A stretch of DNA of 38,839 bases from Candidatus Omnitrophota bacterium. GTDB lineage: Bacteria > Omnitrophota > Omnitrophia > Omnitrophales > Aquincolibacteriaceae. The notes under the pieces are model-generated. The model was given only the letters and a program-made list of their open reading frames with translations, was not told where the DNA came from and did no database searches. This document shows positions 26,699 through 35,518 of the stretch, one piece after another. The stretch covers positions 1 to 38,839 of the forward strand of contig JAQTOZ010000006.1 of NCBI GenBank assembly GCA_028713205.1, given 5' to 3'. Positions within the stretch are counted from its first letter, which is position 1. Every line of letters starts with the position of its first letter. Made by a program: the position numbers and the translations under genes.

Positions 26699-28321
26699 TC
26701 ATTTCGACAGATCTTGAATGAACATTTTCTTTTTTGTCGGATCTGCTTCCATGCCTTGATCAACGAGCAAATACCTTAAATGGTAGGTACGATACAAATC
26801 CTGGAATCTTTTTTCTTTGATGGCCTGCTGTACCGCTCGATCCTTCATGAAAACGCTGACCGGTGTGCGTGAAACATAACCAAAAGCCATCGGTTTCTCA
26901 TGAATCGTCTGGTAGTATAAAGCACGGGAGGGACTCGCAACCAAATCAATAATCCCCTCCTTCCCGGGTATTTTTTTCAATTCTTCAACGTATGCCGGAA
27001 CCGAAATATCGGTCGCCGGTAACGGTTTGGGCATATGTTCTATCAAGAGCACTAAAAGCAATACGCACAATAGCCCTTTTCTGCGCCCCTTTGCAAAAAG
27101 CGCGCCGAAGCCGCAAGCAAAAATAACAGCCGCGCTCAAATCCAGCATGACCGCCATCCGTACGGGGCATCCGGATAGTTTAAGAAAGCCAACTGTCTGT
27201 TCGAGAAAGGCATACGGCAATTTCATATCCTTGAGAAGAGGTTTACCACAAACGTTCAACGTAGGGCCCAAACCCAAAATAAAAAATGTGAAGAATATAA
27301 CATACCATAATCCCAGGCCTTCCGTTTTTAAACGGCGCCTTTTGACGAGGCCATAGGCAAGCATGAAGAAAACTGCGTAGCCGAGATAAATGCTGTGCTC
27401 TGCGGCATACTCCGGCAATCGAGACCAATACATCTTGGTCATACTTGCAAATTTCCAGTGGATTCCCGGAATAAACAAATCGAAGGCATCGATGGAATAG
27501 ATATTCGAAGCGTGGGCACCTAAAAAAGGGTCGATTCGGTTCAAATGCGCTAGGCTCATGACAATCACTCCCGACGTAAGACAGACTCCGATGAGAAAAA
27601 CAGCCATAGAAAGTGCATATTCGTTCCTCAAAAAGAAAATACCGTCTCTCCTCCGCCACGCAAACCATACCAGCATCAATAAAAAAGACAGCACACAATA
27701 GAAGAAATAATAGTAATCGCAAAGGATGACTAAAAAAAGGGTGAGGGCCGTAAGGGCGGCCAAGATAAGCGACGGTTTCCGCAATAAAATATAACTGCAG
27801 AGAATAAACACGGGGATCCATTCCAGAGACACCAACTGCAAATGGCCCAGCGCATGCACAAAGTGAAAACTGGAAAAGGTAAACAGGAAACCCGCCAAGA
27901 GGCTCCCCCAATAAGCCCGACTGATGTAAAGCGCCAGCAAAAAAGCGGTCCATCCTCCCGTGACAAACGATAAAATCATAATAAGATTGTGGGTTTGGAT
28001 GAGCGTCATAAATTTCAGTAAAACGATGGCAAGAAAACCATTAAATGGGTTTAAAGTTTGCCCGAAAAGCGAAACACCGTAAGGCCAATGAAGATAGGTG
28101 GTATACCATGGCGAACAATGGAGCTGGGTGACGGCCTTATTCACCCACCAAAGGTTCCACACATTTTGAAAACCATCGTAGGCGCCGCTAGATAAATGCG
28201 TAGAGAAATACCACACCGAAGGAAAAGTCAGGATGCAAAAAAAAACGAAATAAAAAACGACCGGAAAGATCACCCTTTCGCAGGAATAACGGACAACTCC
28301 CATACGGTTATTTTCTGTCAT
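26699..28321 (-). CDS. Polytopic membrane protein, GT-C-type glycosyltransferase-like
   Basis: The 540-residue protein has about ten or eleven hydrophobic segments. Between the first two lies an extracytoplasmic loop with GAYDGFQNVWNLWWVNKAV and HWPYGVSL, a pattern frequent in uncharacterised GT-C-type proteins that use lipid-linked sugars. A soluble C-terminal part of about 110 residues ends with YHLRYLLVDQGM. The ATG has AAGGAG with 4-5 nt spacing. It lies 110 bp after the radical SAM gene at 28432 and is probably co-transcribed. The N-terminus is homologous to the short remnant at 29861-29968, showing that the gene was once duplicated along with its radical SAM neighbour. Substrate unknown. 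Confidence 0.75.
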   Translation of the reverse strand: MTENNRMGVVRYSCERVIFPVVFYFVFFCILTFPSVWYFSTHLSSGAYDGFQNVWNLWWVNKAVTQLHCSPWYTTYLHWPYGVSLFGQTLNPFNGFLAIVLLKFMTLIQTHNLIMILSFVTGGWTAFLLALYISRAYWGSLLAGFLFTFSSFHFVHALGHLQLVSLEWIPVFILCSYILLRKPSLILAALTALTLFLVILCDYYYFFYCVLSFLLMLVWFAWRRRDGIFFLRNEYALSMAVFLIGVCLTSGVIVMSLAHLNRIDPFLGAHASNIYSIDAFDLFIPGIHWKFASMTKMYWSRLPEYAAEHSIYLGYAVFFMLAYGLVKRRRLKTEGLGLWYVIFFTFFILGLGPTLNVCGKPLLKDMKLPYAFLEQTVGFLKLSGCPVRMAVMLDLSAAVIFACGFGALFAKGRRKGLLCVLLLVLLIEHMPKPLPATDISVPAYVEELKKIPGKEGIIDLVASPSRALYYQTIHEKPMAFGYVSRTPVSVFMKDRAVQQAIKEKRFQDLYRTYHLRYLLVDQGMEADPTKKKMFIQDLSK

Positions 28322-28431
28322 AAGGCTCCTTAAACCCGCAAAAGAAAAGCCCTCTCATCCACTTTTTTTCTTACACCGGTTCACGACTCCTTAAACTCAC
28401 TTGAATCCATTGCTGGTTTATTAAACAGCGG

Positions 28432-29523
28432 CTATTTTTCAAAAACCGGACAATGGCTGCATGCGCTCGGCATGATGCCCTTTGCAATGTCTTTCCTGAT
28501 TGATGTGATTTTATCATTATTCCAAATAGTGTTAAAATCACTTCCATTAAGATTGCCCATCACGCAGTTCTCCCCTCTCATATGGCAGCAGACCCATACA
28601 TCGCCATTTAAATGAATGAGCGCATGCCGCCAGGGTCTGGTGCAATAATATTTTTTACGCTGCTTTTGGCGTTCGCAACCGCGTCCGGGGTTTGGCTGAA
28701 TTGCTTTCAGAATTTCATCGATCATGCTGGAAAACCTGATCGATAATTGATCGGCCATAACTTTTGCTGCCCTCATATTTTCTATAAATAACGATGAGCT
28801 CGTGTCAATCATCTGTGCGGCATAATCGAAATTAAAGGAATCAGATTTGACACAATATTGCACAGGCATCTGACCCAAAACATGGAACTCCACTGCATTT
28901 GCCTCCACCTCTTGAGCCAGTCGCACAAAATCGACAACTTCAGCCAAATTTTCGTTCATGATTGTCATATTGATCCATAATTCCGGATAGTCGACGCCCA
29001 GTTCCTTCTTTATCTCGAATAAAAGCTTTAAATTATTTTTAATTGCGCAAAAATAATCATCACGGCGGATTTTTTTATAGGTTAGCGGATTTGCTGCATC
29101 CAGCGAGACACTCAGGCGGTTCAGCCGATGTTTTATCATCTGCAGAATCTTTTTCTTATCGAGCAAAATCCCGTTGGAGGTAAAAGAAATATGCGCTTGT
29201 GGTGAAAATCGATCCATTAATGAAAAAAGGGCTTCTTGCATGAGGGGTTCGCCAATGCCATGGAGAGAAACCGATTTGATTCGCGGAAATAGAGGCTTTA
29301 ATTTTTCAATCATTTCTTGAGGGATGAATGCTACCGGCGCCATTGTCGCCAAGTGTCGACAACACATCACACAAGGAGGATTGATATTGCAAGTCGTGGT
29401 CGTTTCGATCTCGATCTCTTCGGGCATTGACGGAAGCCGGGGATTATCTTGCCCTGATCTCCTAAAAAAAGAAGCCATTCCGGCCCTTATCGCCCGTGCA
29501 GAAAACAAATTATGAAATGGCAT
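28432..29523 (-). CDS. Radical SAM/SPASM protein with CX5CX2C motif, paralogue B
   Basis: The 363-residue protein has IEIETTTTCNINPPCVMCCRH, where the cluster cysteines are spaced CX5CX2C instead of CX3CX2C. LHGIGEPLM replaces GGEP. The C-terminus has YYCTRPWRHALIHLNGDVWVCC, then GENCVMGNL and ACSHCPVF, a SPASM-type set. It is a tandem paralogue of the gene at 29995, and the last 40 codons are nearly identical at DNA level. GGAGG precedes the ATG. SPASM enzymes of this kind often accompany glycan or peptide modification loci; substrate unknown. The membrane-protein gene follows directly. Confidence 0.85.
   Translation of the reverse strand: MPFHNLFSARAIRAGMASFFRRSGQDNPRLPSMPEEIEIETTTTCNINPPCVMCCRHLATMAPVAFIPQEMIEKLKPLFPRIKSVSLHGIGEPLMQEALFSLMDRFSPQAHISFTSNGILLDKKKILQMIKHRLNRLSVSLDAANPLTYKKIRRDDYFCAIKNNLKLLFEIKKELGVDYPELWINMTIMNENLAEVVDFVRLAQEVEANAVEFHVLGQMPVQYCVKSDSFNFDYAAQMIDTSSSLFIENMRAAKVMADQLSIRFSSMIDEILKAIQPNPGRGCERQKQRKKYYCTRPWRHALIHLNGDVWVCCHMRGENCVMGNLNGSDFNTIWNNDKITSIRKDIAKGIMPSACSHCPVFEK
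28481..28605. repeat. 125-bp block nearly identical to 30044-30168
   Basis: The two blocks differ at 2 of 125 positions while the flanking parts of the paralogous genes differ much more. This indicates recent gene conversion or unequal crossover restricted to the 3' end. Confidence 0.85.
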
Positions 29524-29860
29524 CCCGTCCTCCGAAACTTTATTTCGCTGTTATCGCTTAGATAAAATGTGCGCGAACAGCTTCCATCATATAGTTTTAT
29601 CGTTTAAATGGATATGCGCATCTTTCTCTCAATCACCCTTACCTTAGGCCCGCTACATCGCCAGACCATAAATTCTACTTGCCCTTTCGCTTCGCCATGA
29701 GATGAGCGCGCTTCATTTTCTCAAATACTATCATTTTATGATCACTATTCTCATCACGCATATAAGGGCCGTTCTTTTGGGATTGCAATTGAAAACAATG
29801 TCTTTTCTTAACCGTTGTCACGAAAGGAGGAAATCTCGTACCTCGCCGGACAACTGCGTT
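29524..29860. other. Intergenic region with decayed sequence
   Basis: About 340 bp between the radical SAM gene and the membrane-protein remnant. The only frames are a plus-strand 66-codon frame without homology or ribosome binding site and a minus-strand 28-codon Lys/Met-rich frame (29675-29761). It most likely represents eroded remains of the duplicated membrane-protein gene. Too degraded to call a gene. Confidence 0.5.
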
Positions 29861-29968
29861 TCAAAGAAAATCGAAAACGTATCCGTGAGAAACGAAATAT
29901 AAAATGATCGGAAAGAAATTCATCTTGTAAGGACGGCACGGCGCTCCCACGCCGTTATCTTCGGTCAT
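29861..29968 (-). pseudogene. Remnant N-terminus of a second copy of the GT-C-like membrane protein
   Basis: The 35-codon frame begins MTEDNGVG and continues FFPIILYFV, aligning with MTENNRMGVV and IFPVVFYFV at the start of the intact gene at 28321; the DNA also aligns, for example TTTCCG then TATTTCGTTT. It stops soon after the first membrane segment. It lies 26 bp after the radical SAM paralogue at 29995, just as the intact gene follows the other paralogue, so the ancestral duplication covered both genes and this copy decayed. Confidence 0.75.
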
Positions 29969-29994
29969 ACAATTCCCGGGTTTTAAAATGGGGG

Positions 29995-31086
29995 TTATTT
30001 CTCAAATACCGGACAGCCGCAGCATGCACTCGGCATGATGCCATTTGCAATGTCTTTCCTGATTGATGTGATTTTATCATTATTCCAAATAGTGTTAAAA
30101 TCACTTCCATGAAGATTGCCCATCACGCAGTTCTCCCCTCTCATATGGCAGCAGATCCATACATCGCCGTTCAAATAAACAAGCACATGCCGCCAAGGCT
30201 TAAGGCAAAAATATTTTCCGCGATGTTTTTTACGGCCATAATCGGGTTGGGTCTTGGGTCGAATCACGTTCAGGATTTCATAGCTACTGCTATAAATATG
30301 AATCGATAATTGATCCGCCAGCGCCTTCGCCGCTATCAGATTTTCACGGAATCGAGAGGATTTGACATCAATCAGCTGGGCGGCATAATCGAAATGAAAG
30401 GAACCGGAAGCGATACGGTATTGCACGGGAATTCTATTGATAAGATGCAGCTCAACGACGGCCGCCCCTATCTCCTTAGCCAGTCGCACAAAGTCTGCAA
30501 CCTCAGCCAGATTTTCATTCATGAGCGTCATATTGATCCATAATTGCGGATCGTTGACGCCCAGCTCCTTTTTTACCGCGGATAAAAGCTGCAAATTATT
30601 TTTGATCACGAGGAAACAATCATTTCTGCGGATTTTTTTATAGGTCAGAGGGTTCGCTGCGTCTAACGAAATATTCAAATGGGCCAGTCGATGCTTGATC
30701 AACTCCAGAATTTTCGTCCGGTCGAGCAAAATACCGTTGGACGTGAAATGAACCTTCGCATCCGGGGGGAATTGCCCGATCAATGGAAACAGCTTCTCTT
30801 GCATTAAAGGTTCGCCAATGCCATGGAGTGAAGCCGATTTGATCCGCGGAAACAGAGGCTTTAATTTTTCAATCAGCTCTTGAGGCATAAACGCTACCGG
30901 CGGCGCCGTGACCCAATTCCGCGAGCACATCACACAAGGGGGATTGATATTGCACGCCGTGGTCGTTTCGATTTCGATCTCTTCGGGCATTGGCGGAAGG
31001 CGGGGTATCCCGCCCCTCAGCCGTCTTAATAAAGAAGACGTTTTCCGTTTAATGACTTCGGCCGAAAATATTTTTCGAAACGACAT
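29995..31086 (-). CDS. Radical SAM/SPASM protein with CX5CX2C motif, paralogue A
   Basis: The 363-residue protein aligns without gaps to the gene at 28432. Cluster motif TTACNINPPCVMCSRN is again CX5CX2C, with LHGIGEPLMQ, a basic linker, and the C-terminal CLKPWRHVLVYLNGDVWICC, ENCVMGNL and ACCGCPVF. Substitutions are spread over the first 320 codons while the last 40 are almost identical. The two copies keep all cysteines of the SPASM set except small changes next to the last pair (SHC against CGC). A GGGG-type ribosome binding site precedes the ATG. Retention of both complete copies suggests they are functional and may serve related substrates. Confidence 0.85.
   Translation of the reverse strand: MSFRKIFSAEVIKRKTSSLLRRLRGGIPRLPPMPEEIEIETTTACNINPPCVMCSRNWVTAPPVAFMPQELIEKLKPLFPRIKSASLHGIGEPLMQEKLFPLIGQFPPDAKVHFTSNGILLDRTKILELIKHRLAHLNISLDAANPLTYKKIRRNDCFLVIKNNLQLLSAVKKELGVNDPQLWINMTLMNENLAEVADFVRLAKEIGAAVVELHLINRIPVQYRIASGSFHFDYAAQLIDVKSSRFRENLIAAKALADQLSIHIYSSSYEILNVIRPKTQPDYGRKKHRGKYFCLKPWRHVLVYLNGDVWICCHMRGENCVMGNLHGSDFNTIWNNDKITSIRKDIANGIMPSACCGCPVFEK
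30044..30168. repeat. 125-bp block nearly identical to 28481-28605
   Basis: Partner of the converted block at 28481; two mismatches in 125 bases. Confidence 0.85.
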
Positions 31087-31107
31087 TTTTCCCCAATGGC
31101 TGATGAA

Positions 31108-31341
31108 TTATGGTTGCGGTCTATTCGTCAATGACTTGTCCCAATAAGCATCGGCACCTTTCATGTATTGCTCATCGGTCACGAGAGGTTTCTCAAGTTT
31201 CCGCATGATGGCATCTGAAACTTTGAGCATTCTTACCACCTCGGCGCCCGCCTCCCGGGCCCCTTCCAAAAAGGCGTCGACCCTCACATGGGTGTTCCCG
31301 TATTCTGCCCGCGGACTGCCATTAAATACCATGATCTTCAC
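31108..31341 (-). pseudogene. Internally deleted NADPH-dependent FMN reductase remnant
   Basis: The 77-codon frame starts at GTG and reads MKIMVFNGSPRAEYGNTHVR with LEGAREAGAEVV, the flavin-phosphate loop (GSPR..GNT) and first helix of flavodoxin-fold FMN reductases. After residue about 38 it jumps to PLVTDEQYMKGADAYW, which looks like the C-terminal tail of the same family. Members are usually 180-270 residues, so the middle, including the flavin and metal-binding cysteine regions, is missing while the frame is kept. It ends 22 bp before the radical SAM paralogue A. A functional miniprotein is unlikely. Confidence 0.65.
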
Positions 31342-31598
31342 CGGTTTGTTTCTGCGCTTATTTCAAGGTTTTCCCATTATGTTGGTGGTGATTTAACCGC
31401 AAATTATTCTTCCGAGCTTCCGCGATGATCCTTTTGGGCAACCGGACGTCCCTAAACCCCTTTGGCCGGGTCATCAAATATTCGCGCAAAAACGGCAATC
31501 CAAATTGCGATCATCGGTCAATTCCATATTGAGTCATTGAACTTTATAAATCATCTATTCTTTTGCTATTCGAAGACGCAATTCTTCTTTGTTTTTAA
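31342..31598. other. 257-bp gap, no gene seen
   Basis: No credible reading frame, terminator or repeat is visible between the FMN-reductase remnant and the SPASM protein gene. Overlapping short frames here are shadows. Confidence 0.4.
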
Positions 31599-32624
31599 TC
31601 ACACGCAAAGTACCCGCTGCTGTAAGAGACACCTCGAACAATACTCAGGCAAATGGCCGCTTCGCAAACGGCTTCTGAATGCTTCGTATTCTCTCGAACG
31701 CCAAATATCCAAGAGGTTCTTTTTGTGGATATTACCGAAGACAACTCTTGGATGAACGTATTTTCGGCCAAAATACCAATAGGGTCTTTCATAGGACAAC
31801 AGGGGGCAAGGAGATACGAATCCGTTCCAATGAACGACGCAACCTTGCATTTCGCAAACAAAATAAGGGATGGCTGTTAAAGACGGGAGCTTTAATTTTA
31901 TCTTGTATCGCGATGCCTTCTGCCGCATATCCGCAAATATTTTTGCGCATTTTTTGTCGACTTTCTCACCGGGCCGGACGTACAATTTCTTTCCTGCCAT
32001 TGCCCGGCTGTAAGGCTCTAAACCATTGATCGATACATTTTTGATTTCAAGCGTTTTGGCCAAATCCAGAATTTTGGGTAACTCTTGAACATTGATTTTG
32101 CTCGCGACCGCTAACAACTCAACCATCGGAAGTGCATTTTGACGAGACTTCTGCTGTCTCACGAGTTCTTTGATATTGGTGATGGCTTTTTCGAAGTTTG
32201 CGCCCTGCCGGATTCTTTCGTATGTCTTTTTCGTCGCTCCGTCCATCGAAACAGATATCTGATGGACTCCCGCCTTTAATAACTGAGCAATCATGAAAGG
32301 CGTTAATAACATACCATTGGTCACAAGACGAATTCTAATCTTTCGATTAATCGTCTTTGTAAATTTGATGCATTCAATGATTTGATTGTTTAATAATGGT
32401 TCGCAGTTTGCCTGAAGTTCTATGTTTTTGATTTTCTTCAACACGGCCCGAAGCATCTTGAAGGTTTCAAGGGACATGATCCCTTTTTCGCCATACCATT
32501 TTTGGAACGAACACATTTTGCAATTTAATTGGCACAACCCGCTAATGTCAACATTGAGACAACTCAAAGCGTCCCTTTTTTTATAAAATGTTACGTGATT
32601 CGATAGTGATATGTTTTTTCCCAT
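31599..32624 (-). CDS. Radical SAM/SPASM protein
   Basis: The protein of 341 residues from the chosen start has DISGLCQLNCKMCSFQK, a canonical CX3CX2C motif, and ELQANCEPLL in place of GGEP. The C-terminus has YFVCEMQGCVVHWNGFVSPCPLL and YCSRCLLQQRVLC, a SPASM-type pattern. The frame opens at 32672, but the ATG at 32624 has GGAG 8 nt upstream and removes an unconserved Arg-rich stretch, so I prefer it. It shares the CVVHWNG-FVSPCPLL style with the gene at 23641 but is not a close paralogue. Substrate unknown; context is the surface-polymer region. Confidence 0.82.
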   Translation of the reverse strand: MGKNISLSNHVTFYKKRDALSCLNVDISGLCQLNCKMCSFQKWYGEKGIMSLETFKMLRAVLKKIKNIELQANCEPLLNNQIIECIKFTKTINRKIRIRLVTNGMLLTPFMIAQLLKAGVHQISVSMDGATKKTYERIRQGANFEKAITNIKELVRQQKSRQNALPMVELLAVASKINVQELPKILDLAKTLEIKNVSINGLEPYSRAMAGKKLYVRPGEKVDKKCAKIFADMRQKASRYKIKLKLPSLTAIPYFVCEMQGCVVHWNGFVSPCPLLSYERPYWYFGRKYVHPRVVFGNIHKKNLLDIWRSREYEAFRSRLRSGHLPEYCSRCLLQQRVLCV

Positions 32625-32778
32625 TCCTTCAGCTCCCGAATATCCGAGATGATATCTCCTCCGGCAATCCATCGCCCTCGGTTAAATCATCTCCGAGATA
32701 AAACCTGGAACAATCGTTGTCGGATGATGTCAAAACAAGAAGAGAGGTCTTAATAAAAACAAGCCGGGAATTGTTTGT

Positions 32779-34203
32779 TCATTTGTTCCCGCCCCTGCGG
32801 CGCACGTAGGCGTGCGTCGCATATCCGTAGAAAAGTTCGGCGCATTCCATGATCGTTTCCGACAACGTCGGATGGGGATGCACCGTCCTGGCAAGGTTTT
32901 TGACCGTCGCGCCCATTTCGATCGCGAGCACCGCTTCGCCGATCAATTCTCCCGCGCCGTGTCCGACAATCCCGACACCCAAGACGCGTTCGGTCTTGGG
33001 CTCGATGATGAGTTTGGTCATGCCTTCCGTCCGGTCCATGGTCACAGCCCTTCCGGAAGCGGCCCAAGGAAATTTTGTGACTTGAATATCGATGCCTTTG
33101 ATTTTTGCGTCCGCTTCGGTCAATCCGCACCAGGCAATTTCGGGATCGGTAAAAACAACTGCGGGGATAACAACACCTTCAAACGTACCGGACTCACCCG
33201 TGATCACCTCCACGGCGACACGGGCCTCTTTGGCAGCCTTGTGCGCAAGCATCACCCCGCCGACGGCGTCGCCGATCGCGTAAATACCGGCGTCAGTCGT
33301 TTCTTGCCTTCCGTTGACAAGGATATAACCCCTTTTATCCCGCGTCACTTTGGTATGCTCAAGCCCCAGATTTTCACAGTCAGGAACACGCCCGACGGAA
33401 ACAAGCACGCGGTCATAGGACTCTTCTTTCTTTTCGCCCGCAATCTCTATCTCAACGCGCACTTTCTTTCCATTCATCTCCATTTTGAGAACTTTCGCGC
33501 TGACGCGGACCTCCTTGAAATGCTTCTCGGCATAATCTTTGACCGGACGCACCAAATCCGCATCGGCACCCGACAAAATCGACTCCAGGGCTTCCACCAA
33601 CACCACACGGCTTCCGAGGGTGGCATACACGGTCCCGAGCTCCATGCCGATATAACCGCCGCCGATCACCAATAGGTCCTGCGGAATTTCTTCGAGATTC
33701 AAAGCTTCGGTCGAAGTCATTACCTGGGGATCCCCCAAATTAAAAACCTGCGGCAACGCCGCTTTGGACCCTGCGGCGATAATCGCTTTTTCGTATTGAA
33801 TCAACTTTGCCCCTTCGCCGGTTTCGACGCGAAGCGTTTGAGAATCGACAAAGGTACCGCGGCCGGCCATCACTTCGACGGCTCTGCGTTTGGCCATCAT
33901 GGAAATGCCTTGGCCCAATTTTTCCAAAATAGATTCTTTCCAGGCGCGCAGTTTGGCCATATCGATCTTAGGTTGGCCGAATTCGATGCCGCGCAGGACG
34001 GACGCTCTGGCTTCTTCGATGAGATGGGTCGCATAAAGCAAAGCCTTGGACGGGATGCAACCGCGATTCAAGCATACGCCGCCGAGGCGTTTTTCCTGCT
34101 CGACCAAAATAACTTTTTTGCCTTTATCGGCAGCGTAAAAAGCGGCCGCGCAACCGCCCGGCCCGCCGCCCAAAACAACGATCTCTGTTTGGATCTTCTC
34201 CAC
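32779..34203 (-). CDS. lpdA: Dihydrolipoyl dehydrogenase (E3)
   Basis: The 474-residue flavoprotein has the FAD-binding VVLGGGPGGCAAAFYAA, the redox-active disulfide GGVCLNRGCIPSKA (C44, C49), a second Rossmann motif VIGGGYIGMELGTVYATLG for NAD, YAIGDAVGG, and the dimer-interface HPHPTLSE containing the catalytic His-Glu pair. It reoxidises dihydrolipoamide of 2-oxoacid dehydrogenase or glycine cleavage complexes in the cytoplasm. GTG start with AGGAG 7 nt upstream. No E1/E2 or lipoate genes are in the window. Base composition is higher in GC than the island to its left, so it marks the return to the core genome. Confidence 0.95.
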   Translation of the reverse strand: MEKIQTEIVVLGGGPGGCAAAFYAADKGKKVILVEQEKRLGGVCLNRGCIPSKALLYATHLIEEARASVLRGIEFGQPKIDMAKLRAWKESILEKLGQGISMMAKRRAVEVMAGRGTFVDSQTLRVETGEGAKLIQYEKAIIAAGSKAALPQVFNLGDPQVMTSTEALNLEEIPQDLLVIGGGYIGMELGTVYATLGSRVVLVEALESILSGADADLVRPVKDYAEKHFKEVRVSAKVLKMEMNGKKVRVEIEIAGEKKEESYDRVLVSVGRVPDCENLGLEHTKVTRDKRGYILVNGRQETTDAGIYAIGDAVGGVMLAHKAAKEARVAVEVITGESGTFEGVVIPAVVFTDPEIAWCGLTEADAKIKGIDIQVTKFPWAASGRAVTMDRTEGMTKLIIEPKTERVLGVGIVGHGAGELIGEAVLAIEMGATVKNLARTVHPHPTLSETIMECAELFYGYATHAYVRRRGGNK

Positions 34204-34295
34204 GTGACACTCCTAGTCCAAGAAACACGTTATCTTCTTTATCTTTCCACAAAGAAGGATCAGGACCTCACTTGTCCGTAGCTGGAATATTCGAG

Positions 34296-34484
34296 CTAAG
34301 ATTCCTGCTCTACTGAAAAGTTGGTCACGCCCGTATCATCCGTCTCTAAACGGATCACGATAGGCCGGCAGCACTGATCACAATCGTAATCAAAACTCTG
34401 ATGCCGTCCCCCCGTCAAATCCACATTCATGGAAACTTTCGCCGAACAATAGGGACACAAAAACGACAACTCATCTTCCAACAT
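34296..34484 (-). CDS. CPXCG-motif cysteine-rich small protein
   Basis: The 62-residue protein has FLCPYCSAKVSM near residues 9-20 and DYDCDQCCRPIVI near 33-45, two Cys pairs of a zinc-ribbon-like unit as in the CPXCG cysteine-rich family (PF14255). Function of the family is unknown. AGGAG lies 9 nt before the ATG. It follows the MORN-type gene on the same strand by 23 bp, probably in one transcript. Confidence 0.8.
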   Translation of the reverse strand: MLEDELSFLCPYCSAKVSMNVDLTGGRHQSFDYDCDQCCRPIVIRLETDDTGVTNFSVEQES

Positions 34485-34507
34485 GACTGTTCGCTCCTGT
34501 CCCGGCG

Positions 34508-35518
34508 TTAAGGTTTTGAAACCTTGGCCGGCTTCTTTACCGTTTCAACCGTCACGACAATTTCCGAAAACATGATGGGAGGCATCTTGGCCTTGTCCGA
34601 TAAATAATGGATCGTAAACCACTGAGAACCGCTCGGGTAATAATAATGCGTACTTTCGCATGTCCCATCTGCCGCATACAGAGTTTCCATCCATGGGAAA
34701 CCATTATCATAATACGATTTCACCAAGCCCTGCCACAAGCCTTCTTTACAATGACCTTCGAAATAAACCTGGCCGTTGGGGTAAAAAAGCTTGAGAGCGC
34801 CTTCTTTGGTTTGATCCTTAAAAATCCATTCGGTGCTCACCGCCCCGGTTGTATAATGAGCGCGCGTCAAATTCGTCCCCTCTTCACCCTCGACATTCCA
34901 TTGCGAAACCAGCTTCCCTTCCGAATCATAGGCCTTGAAATACGCAGCTTTGTTGTCCGCCGGTTGGACTTTGAGATCGTTTTTAAGTTCTCCGCTTTCG
35001 GAGTAAATTTTGGGAATACTCGAAATCTTTCCAGGCCCGTTGTATTTTTCCACCCAGATCGGGCCGCTCTCGTAATACACTTTGGCTTCCCCGTTTTCTT
35101 GACCAACCTCGAAACGGATCTCCGTCCATGGAGTTCGGTTGGGATAATAGGTTTTGACGGGTCCTTCAAACATACCATTTTTGAAGCGGGCCTCCATCCA
35201 AAGGACCCCATTGCTGTGATACGCCGTGAAGGTCCCACCGTTCATATCACGGTCAAACCTCCACTTCGCGCTCAAGACTTCGTTCGCATAAAAGACATCG
35301 GCATCACCGGGTTTGAGAGGCAGCTTCGGCGGCTTCGATTCCCCCGCCTTTGCGTTCTTGTCACCGGACTTCTTGACGGCAGGTGCTTTGATGAGTCCTT
35401 TCTCCTTCGACGAACTCGCCGAATCCTCGGTCTTCGTCTTTTCATGAATGGGCAACATCATCAAAGCCCAGAAAAGAACAAGTACGCCGATTCCGATGGT
35501 AATTAAAAATTTTTTCAT
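34508..35518 (-). CDS. Membrane-anchored MORN_2/YwqK-like repeat protein
   Basis: The 336-residue protein begins with a transmembrane anchor (residues 4-23), then a Lys/Ser/Pro-rich linker to about residue 75. The remainder is repeats such as FTAYHSNGVLWMEARFKNGMFEGPVKTYYPN, with WMEA/WTEI/YFEG steps: the MORN_2 (YwqK-like) beta-hairpin family. These proteins are usually periplasmic or surface located. The upstream leader carries a c-di-GMP-I-like aptamer and a terminator, so expression should respond to c-di-GMP. The start overlaps the stop of a 37-codon ORF by 4 bp, giving translational coupling. Family members have been named as antitoxins by annotation pipelines; no toxin gene is seen here. 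Confidence 0.8.
   Translation of the reverse strand: MKKFLITIGIGVLVLFWALMMLPIHEKTKTEDSASSSKEKGLIKAPAVKKSGDKNAKAGESKPPKLPLKPGDADVFYANEVLSAKWRFDRDMNGGTFTAYHSNGVLWMEARFKNGMFEGPVKTYYPNRTPWTEIRFEVGQENGEAKVYYESGPIWVEKYNGPGKISSIPKIYSESGELKNDLKVQPADNKAAYFKAYDSEGKLVSQWNVEGEEGTNLTRAHYTTGAVSTEWIFKDQTKEGALKLFYPNGQVYFEGHCKEGLWQGLVKSYYDNGFPWMETLYAADGTCESTHYYYPSGSQWFTIHYLSDKAKMPPIMFSEIVVTVETVKKPAKVSKP

Noticed and set aside
29702-29902. 66-codon plus-strand frame between radical SAM paralogues
   Set aside because: No start-site signal or homology, and it overlaps the membrane-protein remnant on the other strand.
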